Positions 16,451-28,107 of a stretch of 64,000 nt of DNA are shown here, in pieces. A model generated the notes under the pieces. That model was not told where the DNA came from, searched no databases, and saw only the letters and a program-made list of their open reading frames with translations. Source of the stretch: Porites lobata. Its lineage: Eukaryota > Cnidaria > Anthozoa > Scleractinia > Poritidae. Location: assembly GCA_942486035.1 (NCBI GenBank), contig CALNXK010000343.1:206001-270000 (forward strand), read 5' to 3'. Positions within the stretch are counted from its first letter, which is position 1; the number at the start of each line of letters is the position of its first letter. The position numbers and the translations under genes are program-made.

Positions 16451-16499
16451 TTGGCTTTTTAAATTTTGTTTAAGGGTTTTTTGTTTTGTCAACATTCAT

Positions 16500-19400
16500 T
16501 TAAAGGGAAAATACACTGTCATTGTCATCACTGCACGCGTCTTCCAGCGGAACAGGGGTGAAGCCATAGGGGTACGTGTGAAAGTCGTCCGGGTCCACCA
16601 CGCGTTTGCTCGCCACCAACTGGTAGCGCTTGATTTCGGTCCTCGTTTCGAGTAGCTTGGGTGTTTCATCCCGCACGATCTTATGGGGGTTAAAGATCGG
16701 GATGGATCTAGCCTGGGCTTGAGGATGCTGAAGTTCGTCCATGACATTGCGTTTTAAAATGTCAAAGTTCAGTTGCTCTTGACCGCGGGCATTCAGGGAA
16801 AAGCCTCGGACTTTGCACTCGACTTTGCCTTGAAGAGTGACGTCGCCGTAATTTTTGGGCCCGGCCGTGGCAAATTCCAAGATGGTGTCTCCCTCGTTCA
16901 ATTCATTTTTGAACTGTCCCAGTTACGCTCCTGTCTCGAGGGTCGGTTGCCCTGGAGCATGTTTGTAAATGATGCTGTCCGTGTCCATGTACAAAACTTG
17001 CTGGGGCTGTAACAGGAACAGGGCTTCTCTGTACAAGTGGAGACGGGCATGGGCGGTGGTGAAGGCGGCAATAAAAATGTTGATGTGAGGTTGGATGGGT
17101 GCGGCTTCGGCAATCTTATTATAGACGATTTCCAACATCTCTTCATTCACGACACGGATGGCGTGGATATGGGTGTCATCTTGGTTGAGGAGCTGGTGAA
17201 ACTTGTTCGGACTTGAAATGCTTTCCACTTGCGATTTGTTGCTGGCCTGGCCAAATTTGCCCCAAAAACTATTGAGCATCAATTTGGCTAACGCTCGTTT
17301 GGCAGGGTTCTTTTCCACCTGGGCGTAGTCCAGCTGGACCCCTCAAGGGCTCGAGGTAATTGGCCAGGTATTCCTGTCGTTTCAATTCATCTGTACCTAC
17401 TTCGGCGGGCCATCCATCGGCTTCCTGTTTGATCTTGAGGAAGGTGTTGATGTATTGGGCGAACAATTGGGTGGAGGTCTGTGGAAAATGCCAGATCTCA
17501 TGCACTTGTAATACATCGTACCCTTGAGCTAGGGCTTCTTCCAATTCTATGGTGGTCCACGTGTCAGTCAGAGCGCGATCTCTGTCCGCGTGAGGGCAGT
17601 CATGACTCCTTTCTAAGAGGGGTTTGGCCAATTCGTCTTCGACACAGGATCGACACAGGGGAAATAACAACTTACCTTGGGCTCTGTAGGGCAGCACGGG
17701 CAAGTACAACCCATAGGGCGGCAGCACGGTGACTTTGGCCAAGCCAAAGTAAGAAGACAAGTCGGTGGAACCAAGTTCTGTCAGGATGACTGGATGGCCC
17801 ACAGGGTAGGTGCAATTTTTATTGACCCAGGGGTACAAGGAGGTAAAATTCAGGTACTGAATGGACTCGCCTTCGTCTGGATCGGCGGTGGCATACATGG
17901 TCACGGCCTCGGTGCGTCCTCCGTAGAACGCGTCCCGAGGTTCCAGGCGGTCTACGAGCCCCAACCCGTCCACGAACCCTTGGATATCCTCGCGGCTGGC
18001 CTTGAGACGCTTCCACTCGCACTTCCACATGGTTTGGAGGGCGTACCCGGACTGAACGATGGCTTGGTCTCTCGCCTGGATGCGAAGGTACAGGTCATGC
18101 ATGGTCTGGCGATCGTGCATCCGGATCTGGATTTGGCGGTTCGGAAAACAGGCAGGGCACCCGTGGAAAAAACAACCGTGGAATTCGTAGACGGTGCGTG
18201 TGGTGGGATTGTAGCCGTCCACGCGCACGGGCTTGCAGGCGATCAGGAGCGTCAGTTCCCCTTTATTTTTGGCATGCTGAATGTAATCTTCTTCCATAAA
18301 CGGATGAGGGTAGTCAGGATAAGCTTGAGCCATCCGGTCATGGTGCTCCCACTCGTCGGGGGTGATGGCGGCATGTCTGGCCTCTCGCTCCACGTGCTCT
18401 TGCCAATGGAGCCATTCCGTGGCGGCCCGGGAAAAAGGTTTGCCTTTGTGATGCTAGCCTCGGATGGGTTCCGAGGCAATGGTGCCTGGGGTCAAACAAT
18501 GTTTTCGGAAAAAACGATTACACGCCGAGGCGATGGTCACACAATGTTCAAACGGGTTAAACCCCGCCAGTTGTTGAAATTCGGCGGCAAATTTGGTACA
18601 GCCTTCTTTAAGGAGGCGAACATCACTTTGGCAGTAACTAAGTAGTTCCTCTTGAAAATTGAACTGGTAATGTTCATCAACACGGGTGGCGTGCCATGCT
18701 TCAAATTCTGCTTCACGGGCGGGACTCATGCCTCGAGGGTCGTAGTAATCTTGGGCAGGGATGGGTCCCACGTAGTCTTGATGATCGGCCGTGTTAAAAA
18801 AATGGGGAAAAAACCCCTTTTTCAGTTCCGTCAATCCAAAGGCTTTGGGAAACGCTGCCAAGGGCATTGGCAAGAAGGACAAACTGTCGAGGAAGCGAAG
18901 GCCCGCCAGTGATAGAGACAAAATTTTGGCGCCATTGACCAACTGCTCGGGTTTCACGTACTGCTGGTAACATTGTTCTAAAATGAAGTAGGAATCATAT
19001 CCCTTAAAATTATGGGCCAGGCAAATCACGTTTCGTTTGACGTGCGGGTTAGGGGTCCGCGTCAAGGACCGTGCCCGGTCTAAGAAGGTCTCGATGCAGG
19101 ATTCACCCGCAAAGGTGAACTGTTCATCACTTTCACTGGTTTCTGCACAGAGGAGATTGGCCACGTGCTCGCCTGTGTCTTGGGGGCTTGTATGTCAAAG
19201 TAGAGGAATAATGGGTGTGGCAAGACGTTTGTAGTGTCATCCTGGGCTGGATCAGGCTCAGCTTCATCAAGGCTCGTGTTGGCTTGTAGAGTGGCCAACC
19301 CGGCGGCGGCTCCACGGCGGGGCCTGCTTAGCGGTCCTGCAAACCTATCTGTTCCCGACTGTGGAACCGAATCCACGATGGGCTGAATGTAACATCGATG

Positions 19401-21050
19401 AGTGTCTGTAGGCACATATTCTTTACAGGACGGGCATTTGCCGTACCCGCATTTGTGTCTTTGGAGGGCTAATCCTTGGCACAATGTCTGGCAGTCGGGG
19501 CAACGCCTGTAGGTACTGCACACGGCCATTTGAGGGGTGGACGCCACACGGCCGGCACTGGTATGGGTCTGGTGGTTCAGGAGGCAGTCGGCGCCGAAAA
19601 AGAAACGCTTGCATTCTTGGCATGGGACGGCGGCTGGTCCAGCCGCGGTGGTAAAGTCGCAGCAATGGGCTTAGTGGCAACAGGTACATTTCTGGCCTGG
19701 GCAACGGTGGTGTTGCAAATCATCGCTGTTAAAGGATTTTTCACAGTCCAGTCAGTAATAGACTCGGCCAAAGAAGCCGGCTAGGGAATGACATACATGG
19801 TAATGGTCCTGGACTTTGATCAGGCAGAGTAATTTGTGGTCGGGTTGGCGAGGGCCTTTAAAAATAATTTGATACCCATGGTCGGCGGACACCACCACAA
19901 TTTGGTATTCGGTCAATACAATTTGAAAAAGTTCCAGTTCCCCGAGCCCACAAGGTCCTTCAGGCACACGGGCTTGGCGGTGCAGGGTCTTGGCCATGTT
20001 TCTTTGAAAGGCACCCCCTCGTATGATGTCCTTGTAGTGAGGGTCACGGCTGCCCCAATCTCGGTACGCTTTGGCGGTGACCAACGCTCGGGCACAGCAC
20101 AATTCATCGTCGTTTTGAATACGTACGACGGATTTTTTGTCGCGTAAAAATTGTTCAATGGGTTGGGTGCCGGGCCGTTGGCCGCGACTGCCTGACCCGA
20201 CCCCACTGTCTCGGATATGGCTGACTTCTATATGGAAGCTATCATCGATCGCAAAGTTCTCGTTGGAGTTTAAAATGTTACTTATTTGTTGCATCATCAT
20301 TTGGGCGGGTTCCGTATCCTGGATCCAATCGCGGACTCTGACTCGGGAAGACTGATAGGCGTGTTGTAGTCTGTTAGAACTCATGTTGATCATCAGATGG
20401 TCGTTGTCGTGAACCCCCGGTTGGTCCAACACTTGGCGCTGGATGGCGATCTGCAAGGCTTGATCCAACAAGGATGGAAGCTGGTCTCGCGGAATCAGTT
20501 CGGGGCGAAGGGCACCTCCACGTTGGACGAGGCGCGTGGTAAACACACGGCGATGCAGGCCAAATTTACGGACTCGTCGATCCACGTGTGGAATGAGTTC
20601 AAATTCTAAAGGCAATTGGTCGACTTCGGCGGCCTGTAGAGCCTCTAGGCAAGCCGCCTCCTCAGCGCTATCATTCAGGGCCGCTTCAACAGGACCTTCT
20701 AAGGCTTGCAGAACCTCCAAGCAAGCGGCATCTTCATCCGCATCATTCAAGGCAGCGGCAACAGTAGGATCAGAGGAAGATTCGAAGGATTGTAGGGCGG
20801 CTAAACAGGCGGCGTCTTCCACGGGGTCGCTCAAGGCAGCGGCAACAGTAGGATCAGAGGAAGATTCGAAGGATTGTAGGGCGGCTAAACAGGCGGCGTC
20901 TTCCACGGGGTCGCTCAAGGCAGCGGCAACAGTAGGATCAGAGGAAGATTCGAAGGATTGTAGGGCGGCTAAACAGGCGGCGTCTTCCACGGGGTCGTTC
21001 AAGGCAGCGGCAACAGTAGCATCAGAAAAGGGTTCCAAGGTTTGGTCCAT
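16500..21050 (-). pseudogene. Protein-primed DNA polymerase B, heavily broken
   Basis: One leftward gene in pieces. The N-terminus (21050 to about 20640) is an acidic Ala-rich repeat. A Polinton-type OTU-like segment follows (NDDELCCARALVTAKA near 20110) and a zinc-finger cluster at 19760-19370. The exonuclease has Exo II (NFKGYDSYF) and Exo III (YCQSDVRLL) intact, but Exo I reads FDIQA with Q at 19188-19190 instead of the usual acid. Palm motif A reads LNFTSLYP with N at 17848-17850 instead of the usual D; motif B (NSFWGKFG) and motif C (YMDTDSI) are intact. Stops: TGA 19752, TAA 19671, TAG 18454, TAA 16923. Frame changes near 19185 (G5) and 17330-17345 (C4). Not functional as it stands. Confidence 0.85.
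20640..21035 (-). repeat. 84-bp (28-residue) coding repeat at the PolB N-terminus
   Basis: Three near-identical 84-bp units (for example starting 20778 and 20862) and about two diverged ones encode an acidic unit: S-x-DPTVAAAL, then EDAACLAALQSF. The array keeps the frame. Such repeats expand by slippage or unequal exchange; function unknown. Confidence 0.8.
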
Positions 21051-22432
21051 TCTTCGACATGAAAAATTAAAAAAGGCTCACCTACTTTTGTTTTGCATCC
21101 ATACTTCATTAACACCACCCCACCAACATCGAAACAATAGGTTTTTTTTTCGGCATTCACACCTTATGAACACGTCCCCGCCAAATGGGAACAATAGGTT
21201 TTTGGATGAATACTTCATTAACCCCGCACCGCCAACATCGAAACAATAGAGCCGTTGCGTCTCGAAAAGTTCTTTTGTTAGCCAAACCTAATGACTTTCA
21301 CCCAATTAGCATACTGAAAAGTTGTACGTGAGCGTTTTACAAAATGAGTTTTTGGGCAACATTACATCCACAGATTACGTATCGAAAAAATATCCGGCAA
21401 GTATTTGCTCTTACAATGCAGCCAAATAAAACAAACCTTAGCCGAAAAAAGAACGCCTAGCGTTTGAAGACGAAGCGTGAGAAAAACTTACAACGAACAC
21501 GTTAAACCTTTCGCTTTAAGGTTCCCCGTAAAGCAAGAAAAGAACGAATACTTACCCAACAGACAAATCTGCAGAACAGCAAAAACGAATTACACACTCT
21601 AAAAGCAAGAAGAAAGAAACACCGCAATCAATGACATGTTTGCGCTGACAAGGCGCTCGGCCATAATACTCTCAAGTCAACGACAGCAGATTCGTGAGAA
21701 AACTCAACGGATACAATACTTACTAAAAATCAGCAAAAGCAGCAGGAACAAATCAGCAAGCAGAATATTATTTACACACACCTAAAGTAAAAAGAAAGAA
21801 AATTCGTAATCAATAACCAGTTTGCACTGCCTTCGGCTAAAATATTCTCAAGACAAAATACAGGAGGTTCATAAGAAAACGATCAACTAGAGAGAGAAAC
21901 CTCAAGACAAGAAACAAGGAATAAAATACTTACTAAAAAGGCAACCAGCGAGAATAAAATTATTTAAAATCACACACACACCTAAAGCAAGAAGAAAACA
22001 CCGCAATTAATGGCATGTTTGCACTGCGTTCGGTCAAAATACAATAAAGACAACGGCAAGAAGTTCGTAAGAAAAACGATACAAAAATAGAAAGCAATAA
22101 CAGAAGAGAAAAAATACTCACCCAATCAATTGCAGTAAATTCTTTGCTTAAATTCCAATCTGAAAAGAACAGATATCACGTCAGTTTTCGTACAGAGCCC
22201 TGTGAGACTCGAGCAAAGTTGCCAGCCTAAAAAGAACCACTCACCTTAAGGTACAGAGAGCTCTGCAAAGATACTTACCCGAACCGTACACCCTAGGTTA
22301 TCAAGGCCCAAGCAAGAGACTCTCTTGTGGGAGGCACTCTACGATCTCTTTGTGCAAACCTTTGGGAAAGAACGCATGCGCCCTAGAATAATCATTTACT
22401 CTGTCCCACCTGTCAGAGTACCACCTGTATGC
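21051..22432 (-). repeat. Non-coding tandem repeat region with splice-donor-like motifs upstream of PolB
   Basis: No credible protein. Degenerate units of roughly 170-210 bp recur (about 21598, 21785 and 21985). Each has CTAAAGCAAGAAGAAA, CGCAATCAATGACATGTTTGC and, on the PolB strand, a GTAAGTAT or GTGAGTAT splice-donor-like motif (near 21548, 21718, 21930, 22113, 22273). A separate short repeat of AACAATAGGTTTTT with CTTCATTAAC words lies at 21100-21250. The region probably holds the PolB promoter and leader. Confidence 0.55.
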
Positions 22433-22713
22433 GGTCCCACGGGGCATAGATAAATCTATGAGTACCTCTCGCGCTCTGATTGGCCAAGAACGCGTTCATG
22501 TGTGACGTCTCTTACAAGCGGCGTCTCTTCTAGTGGTTCATTCGTGTCGTGTTAGAAATCTCTGAGCTATCCGTCTTGGTACCCCCCCCCGACTTGCTCT
22601 TTGAAACGATGCATGCCGCCTACTCTACGACCCCTGTTAAACCCCTTGCGAAGAACGTCCTCTACGGATTGCCTCTCTTCCCTATCGGCGATATCTAAAG
22701 AACAAGAAGAAAG

Positions 22714-22930
22714 ATGGAGCAAGGACCTCTGAAGAACGTGCAGTTGGACTATTTGGCGCGAAACCATCCCGTGTTACGGCCTGGTTTTCAAGGCGTGTTT
22801 GCCAGGAATGCCTTACCCAACAAGCTCATCACCACTCAGCTGGCCGCGTACCTTGTCAACTAGAATACCGCGGGTCTCCCAGGGCCCCCTTAGCTTGCCC
22901 TCTGGACGCACGGCCAACATTGCGACCTCT
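22714..22930 (+). pseudogene. Decayed adenain-like protease fragment in right TIR
   Basis: The ATG at 22714 opens a 49-residue reading that parallels the left TIR copy, with MEQGPL at the start and FQGVFARN..LPNKLIT in the middle. It stops at TAG 22861-22863, the same codon position where the left copy has TAA. Downstream sequence is frame-broken, and the part that would hold the cysteine motif is absent. A shared stop at one codon suggests the gene was already dead when both TIRs last exchanged sequence. Confidence 0.5.
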
Positions 22931-23093
22931 TGAACAGTGACGGCCCTCCCCCTTGAATCCCTATCAAGTCCCTCTCCTCCAGCAACGGCTCCAAGAGCCT
23001 CGGACCTAAACTTGAGATGTAAACGGTACACTGTAAAAATAGAAATAAAAAATGGATTTTTGGTGCTAATTGTGCGAGTGTTTGCATGTGTCA

Positions 23094-23165
23094 AGCCCGG
23101 TAGCGCAAGGGGTAGCGCGTTCGATTCCAAATCGAAAGGTTGGTGGTTCGACTCCACCCCGGGCT
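23094..23165 (+). tRNA. tRNA-Trp(CCA)-like gene, right TIR
   Basis: Same 72-nt cloverleaf as the left TIR copy, oriented outward in both. It has a T-rich stretch downstream that could terminate Pol III. The single difference (GTAGC versus GTGGC) lies at the start of the D arm, next to the acceptor stem, so the fold is kept. Confidence 0.85.
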
Positions 23166-23394
23166 TCCGGAGTGGATCCTTGCTGGGAACCATTCCTTTT
23201 TCTTCTTCTTTTTCTTTCTTTCCTTCTTTCTTTCTTTCTTTCTTTTTCTTCTTCTTTTGCTGCCCTATCTTTCTTCCTTTTTCGTCTTCGTGCACATGTC
23301 TTCATCGAGAGTATTTGTCTAGGCGCGGCGAACTATAGGGGCCCCGTCCTTAGAACGGATAATACGCAGCCTTCCCTTTTTCTTCTTCCACAAC

Positions 23395-23580
23395 GCGCAT
23401 GCGCCCATTTCCCGTACCACGAGGCTAACCCTAATCCTAACCCTTAACCCTTAACCCTTAACCCTAACCCTAGCCCTAACCTTCGATGACGCGCATGCGC
23501 CCTCGTGAATTGCCCGTACCACAAGGCTAACCCTAATCCTAACCCTTAACCCTTAACCCTAACCCTAACCCCAGGTAAGT
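23395..23580 (-). repeat. TTAGGG telomere-like arrays, right TIR
   Basis: Two CCCTAA-strand arrays (about 23418-23480 and 23520-23575), with some seven-base CCCTTAA variants, separated by the same CACGAGGGC / GCGCATGCGC unit seen on the left (palindromes at 23395-23404 and 23491-23500). In element orientation they mirror the left arrays. Confidence 0.85.
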
Positions 23581-23682
23581 ATCCCCCTTTCAACCCACCC
23601 CTCCCCTCACTTTTTTCTTAGAGGACATTTCGTGACACTTACATGAAGGAGTACCTGCCCCAAACCACCCCCTAATACTACT

Positions 23683-23688
23683 AAAGGT
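23683..23688. repeat. Right target-site duplication AAAGGT
   Basis: Exact copy of the six bases at 1919-1924, immediately after the right terminal inverted repeat. Confidence 0.9.
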
Positions 23689-25487
23689 GAAATAAACGAT
23701 CATGTTGTATAAACAATACGTAGTTAAATGAAATGAAATTTTAAAAGTACAATGAATGATGCATTCTTACGTTTTATAAGAATCAAAGTCTTGAAACTGG
23801 GTGCAATACATATCAACTATAATAATTAATAGTCCAGGCATTTTGCGAAAACAAATAGGTCAACCTGTCACTAATTGCAAAAGAAGGTTTTTTAAGGGTT
23901 TTTGACTCAGCAACATGTCCTCTACAACATATCAAAAGTCCCTGGAAATCCCTGTGGGGGAAGTTGCTAAAAACGGGTTTTATTACAACCCCATATCTCC
24001 CCTAAAGCACAACATGAAAACGAGGCTGGATGAAATGTCTGCCTTTCGCGTCAGTTGTGTGCTTCATAATAATATAAACTAGCATAGATTGAAAGATTTT
24101 ATTAAAGTTACTGTCCAAGAATGTCTAGTAAAGTGTATGTTGCACAAAATAACCGCTTCTATAAGATTTTTTTAATACACTGTACTGTCAAAAATTACAG
24201 AGCTTACAGAAAACACCCATCATGTGGATGGATATTAGGGTACGTGCAGTCTTTACCATATACAATTGCGTCTGCGGCTTTTTGTAGCTAGAAAAACGGC
24301 AAGAGCCTGTTTAGTTTCTGAAAATTTGTTTCCTAATTTTACTGATTGCCTAAAGATTGAATTCTAACAAAAGACACAATTAGCCGAAAAGCTGATTTGA
24401 CTCTCACCTTGTCGCGTTTTGTTCGGATGTCAGTTTAGCTTGTACAAACAGTGGAACTTGAAAAAGACTTTGATATTATTAAATAATATATTTCACTTTT
24501 TAAGTTATAAGGAATGCAGACATCCACTGATAAGTAATGTCTCAGCCGACTTAAAGGCAAAATGCAAAAACCAACATGGCAGTCTTTATATATCTAGCCG
24601 AATTTATGAAAACCGTAACATCGGACACCAGGAGCCCACACACCTTAAACTGACTCAACTAAAGTAAATATCGCCAAGAAACTCAGCTCTTACCCATGGT
24701 TCTCTTAAGGTGACCCTCTTCTTGGTTCCTGATTAGCAAAAAAAACATTCAAGTCGATCAAAAAGACACTCTGGACTTGTCCATACACTCTAGCTGCTTA
24801 AAGGCCCTGAATGACGGAGGACGCTTGAGACTTCAGCAAGTTCTAAGCAGAGAATTCAAGGTTAAATAACCCACCCTGACTTCCTCCACCCCCCCCAGCC
24901 TAGCACGTGCTTGAGGGGAATGCTTTCATTGGCCAATGGGCCTCAAACGTTACAAGAATTTGACATGACAAACTAAAGGCAGACATGACCAGTGCACTGA
25001 CCCTCCCAGACCAGCACTAACGGAAGGTACAACGCTTTTGCAGCACCCTCCCCCCCCCCTAGGGATTGACATGGAGGCCCCTTTCCAACCCATGGCGAGT
25101 TAGCTCAGGGACTGAACTTGACAATGAGACCAAGCAGGACAGCAAGCCCCCTATGTTTGTTCTCACCGCAGTGACCAGAAAGCTGGCTATCGCCAGCTTT
25201 CTGTGCGAATATTCTGGTGCATTTTGAGGTATGTTTTCAAAAATTCGGCTAGATATACTTAATCGTTATTAACGCTCGGACGTACACTCAAATTCACACT
25301 ACCACAGTTGTACAAGTGGGGGGGGATGGAACCCTCCCCTAGAGTTTTTGATATGTTCTAGTATTTCGAAACAGTGGAAAGTCTTTGACCTTCTTAACAA
25401 GATGAGGTACATTTAATAGGTGGTGGCGCTCTTGGAGGCCTATGATGTCACCAACAATCGTGGCCATCTTAGCCGCCATCTTGGATT
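23689..25487. other. Host DNA right of the element, no gene seen
   Basis: AT-rich, without convincing exons or recognisable transposon ends. It precedes the first copy of the duplicated host unit. Confidence 0.45.
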
Positions 25488-25901
25488 TTGCCGAGAATTA
25501 GACATCAGGTTAAAACCACGAGAAATGGTGATTTTTTTTGTGCTTGACATGAAAAATAACACATGAATAAGTACTATGTCCTCCTTGTAGAAGTTCTGGC
25601 TTTTCCGCTTTGAAAATCGACCAGTTTAGTCACTTTTTTGTATGGGAGGTCACGTTTGAGGCCAAATATTTGTTCGGCAAGTCACTTTGTTCATGTGTCA
25701 GCATATGGATATGTTAGTCTGACTATTAAGGAAGACTCTCTGATTACGTCGTGTGGACGTTCTGGCTTTTCGTCAATTTCTGAAAGTACTCCTGTTCGTT
25801 TACGTTCGTAAAGCCCGAGGACACGCTCGACTTGGTTTGAAACTCCCGCCTGCAGATTAATGTTTTGAAACGGATCTAAACTTGAATAATTAACTTATAC
25901 A

Positions 25902-26261
25902 ATGTTTCCTCAATGTTTTTACATGTTAACCAACTCAGGACTTCAAAGAGAAATTTCATACCCAGGGAAAATGATTATCCTCTCTTGCATTTACTTCACT
26001 TCCATCGTTTTACAAATAGAAACTGATGCATGGAGTGCACAAACCAGTCGAGTAAAAGAGCGCGTCTTTAATATAAGCTGCTTTGACTGGTTCAACGAAA
26101 CTGAAACGCAACGGAACGCAACGATGAAACAAAAGGAAGTGTTCCGCTCATTTCTTTTGCTATTTGACAACGCTTTTTTATGTATTGAGAGAAACTGTTT
26201 AGCCGTCGCACGCAGTCAGATCAGTCAGATCATTCTAAGGGTATTCAAACCGTTTCATTGA
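25902..26261 (+). other. Possible signal-peptide exon (duplicated at 48464-48766)
   Basis: An open stretch whose core MIILSCIYFTSIVLQIETDAWSA resembles a signal peptide. The counterpart in copy B keeps about 100 similar residues but has ATA at the equivalent ATG. No clear splice donor was identified. It could be a leader exon of the MAM gene or chance. Confidence 0.2.
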
Positions 26262-27141
26262 CAGCTAGCAATCCTTTTACGGAAGTAGTCGGCATTCCGA
26301 TAGCTTAGTTATTCAATTATTATGCCGCGGATTAAAAAACTGGGCACTGTAAGTACATGTCGCAAAAGACGATAGCATTCTGGGCAATGAATCATTTCTA
26401 AAGCCTTTTGAAACAATAGGGAACAAAACTCTCTAAGGGAGAGAGGATGAATTCGTTTCTACTTACCCCTACCAGGAAAGAACGCACGGACGTACGGAGG
26501 GACGTACGGTGACGTCATAACCAAATTTCTCGCATCGACAGTTTTCCATTTTCTCTTAGGGATGAAGCTCCACGCTCGCGCGCGCAGAGGCTCCACTATT
26601 AACCGAGATTTACCGACAATCGACATATATCGAAAATGTTAACCTACTACCGACAAAGTAACTGAGTAACTGAATTTTGACCGTCAGCCGACAGGTGGAC
26701 CCCTCCCCACCTCCCTATGTTGACTTCTTTATTTTGGTTGTAACGTTATTCAAAAATCCAGCTCTGATATATATTTTTCCTACCCTTGCGGCCAACAGAA
26801 ATCTGATAAAAAAAGGATATATTTTAAAAGCTAATGATTAACTAACGTGGGTTCCCTGTGTTAATAGCTCAAAATGTTTAACGCTTAATTTTGACATGTT
26901 CCGCCTAACGGATTTGGGCGGATTTTTAGTGTGTTGCTAGATAGGCCACCCTTACTTAAATGGCGTTGAAAACAATTCCGTTGCAATTAGTTTGATGTTG
27001 AGCCTAAAAAATGCCTAGATTGACTGGACTAAACCCCTCGGCTCTTCCGGCTTTCTCCCTTTTCGAGGAGCAGGCACAGGCTTTGTTGTCGTACTGCCAC
27101 TTCCACTCATTTTTGATCCTCCACTATATATACTACGTTTA

Positions 27142-27158
27142 ACAATTATTCCACGAGG

Positions 27159-27214
<56 letters not shown>

Positions 27215-27223
27215 ATAATCATT

Positions 27224-27254
<31 letters not shown>

Positions 27255-28107
27255 TTTTATTAAAAACGCCCACAAAATCTCGTTGAATCTCCCCGACTAG
27301 AACAAACCGGAAAAGACAAGGGACTTCCGCTATTCACATGTCACACGTCTGTCAACGCGCAAAGGGACTCGCCTGGACTGCATGAATGAAAAATCAAAAC
27401 ATTGCAGCGATGAACATTAGTTGTTTAAAAATTCATCGGGATTCTAGGATTTTACACAGCAGAACAGCTAAAAAAAACCTGGCAGATAATGTGAAGGAAA
27501 AGAATTTTTAAGTGACAGTCGGCGAAATTACTGTGAATTTGGATTTTTGGTGCAGTTATAAAAGTAAGAACAACGAAGAAATACTATTACCTGAGTCGCT
27601 TGTTATGAAGTTGTTTGAAGCCACAAGCTGGTTTTGCTGAACGAGAAAAGAAGCTACACTGCCGCCTCGATTGCTCTAGTGAATGGCTGCATAGCCTGTA
27701 TTTGTAGCTGGTTACTTGTGATTTATTATCTTGATGTCGGATAAACAAGCCGCAGTTATCTATCGGCGAGTGTGACTCGATCGGCGAATGGCTTCGCGAT
27801 CATGAAGAAACAACACGTGTCTTCTTTCGTAGCTGGTCAAGGTACTTTAGTTCCATGTGTTTTCATGTGTTTTTCGACAAACTTTCAAACAAGCTCTTGT
27901 GGCTTTTTTTTTTTGTTTTTGTCTTTTTTCTTTCCATGAAATTGTAGTTCTATCCTTCGCGAAAAAAAATGTCAGCTAGCTTCTAATTTTAAACTGACGC
28001 GTACACCGTCCATATATGGAGAGCATGGTATAATAGCTCATATACCATAACGGCTAAACCAATCAAAATGCTAGAATTGCATTATCCAATGATTCAGTTT
28101 TTAATAA
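27142..28107. mobile_element. 965-bp insertion present only in copy A
   Basis: The equivalent site in copy B (52798-52802) is empty. The left part contains a fold-back pair at 27142-27254: ACAATTATTCCAC and GCGTTGGATATGA-like arms facing GTGGAATAATTGT. The rest is non-coding. Probably one or two nested non-autonomous DNA elements; family not assigned. Confidence 0.5.

Larger units (their letters stand above)
1925..23682. mobile_element. Integrated Polinton/Maverick, adintovirus-like element
   Basis: A 21,758-bp element with inverted termini starting AGTAGTATTAGGGGGTGG, long TIRs and a 6-bp target duplication. Its content is the Polinton/adintovirus set: protein-primed PolB, RVE integrase, double jelly-roll major capsid, single jelly-roll-type minor capsid, adenain-like protease, FtsK/HerA-type ATPase, pX-like basic peptides and a PLA2 protein. 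GC content and codon use differ clearly from the AT-rich host flanks. The rightward block (4965-16252) carries virion genes and integrase; SLOG and PolB run leftward. Several genes are broken, PolB most heavily, so this copy is probably immobile and non-replicating. It could represent an integrated virus or a vertically inherited transposon; the sequence does not decide. Confidence 0.93.
22433..23682. repeat. Right long terminal inverted repeat
   Basis: Inverted counterpart of 1925-3991. It keeps the terminal 105 bp, two telomere-like arrays, two GCGCATGCGC palindromes, the tRNA-Trp-like gene (plus strand) and the first part of the protease remnant. It lacks the part of the left TIR that encodes the protease C-terminus. 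A CT-rich simple repeat lies at 23190-23285. Divergence from the left TIR shows no recent homogenisation beyond the outermost ~100 bp. Confidence 0.85.

Noticed and set aside
12190..19673. A variant genetic code in which TAA is sense
   Set aside because: Capsid, packaging, core and small genes end properly at TAA, TGA or TAG, and PolB also has TGA, TAG and frame changes. Decay is simpler.
19752..19754. Selenocysteine at a TGA in a cysteine position of the PolB zinc finger
   Set aside because: The position fits a zinc-finger Cys, but the gene has many other lesions and no SECIS-like hairpin was noticed.
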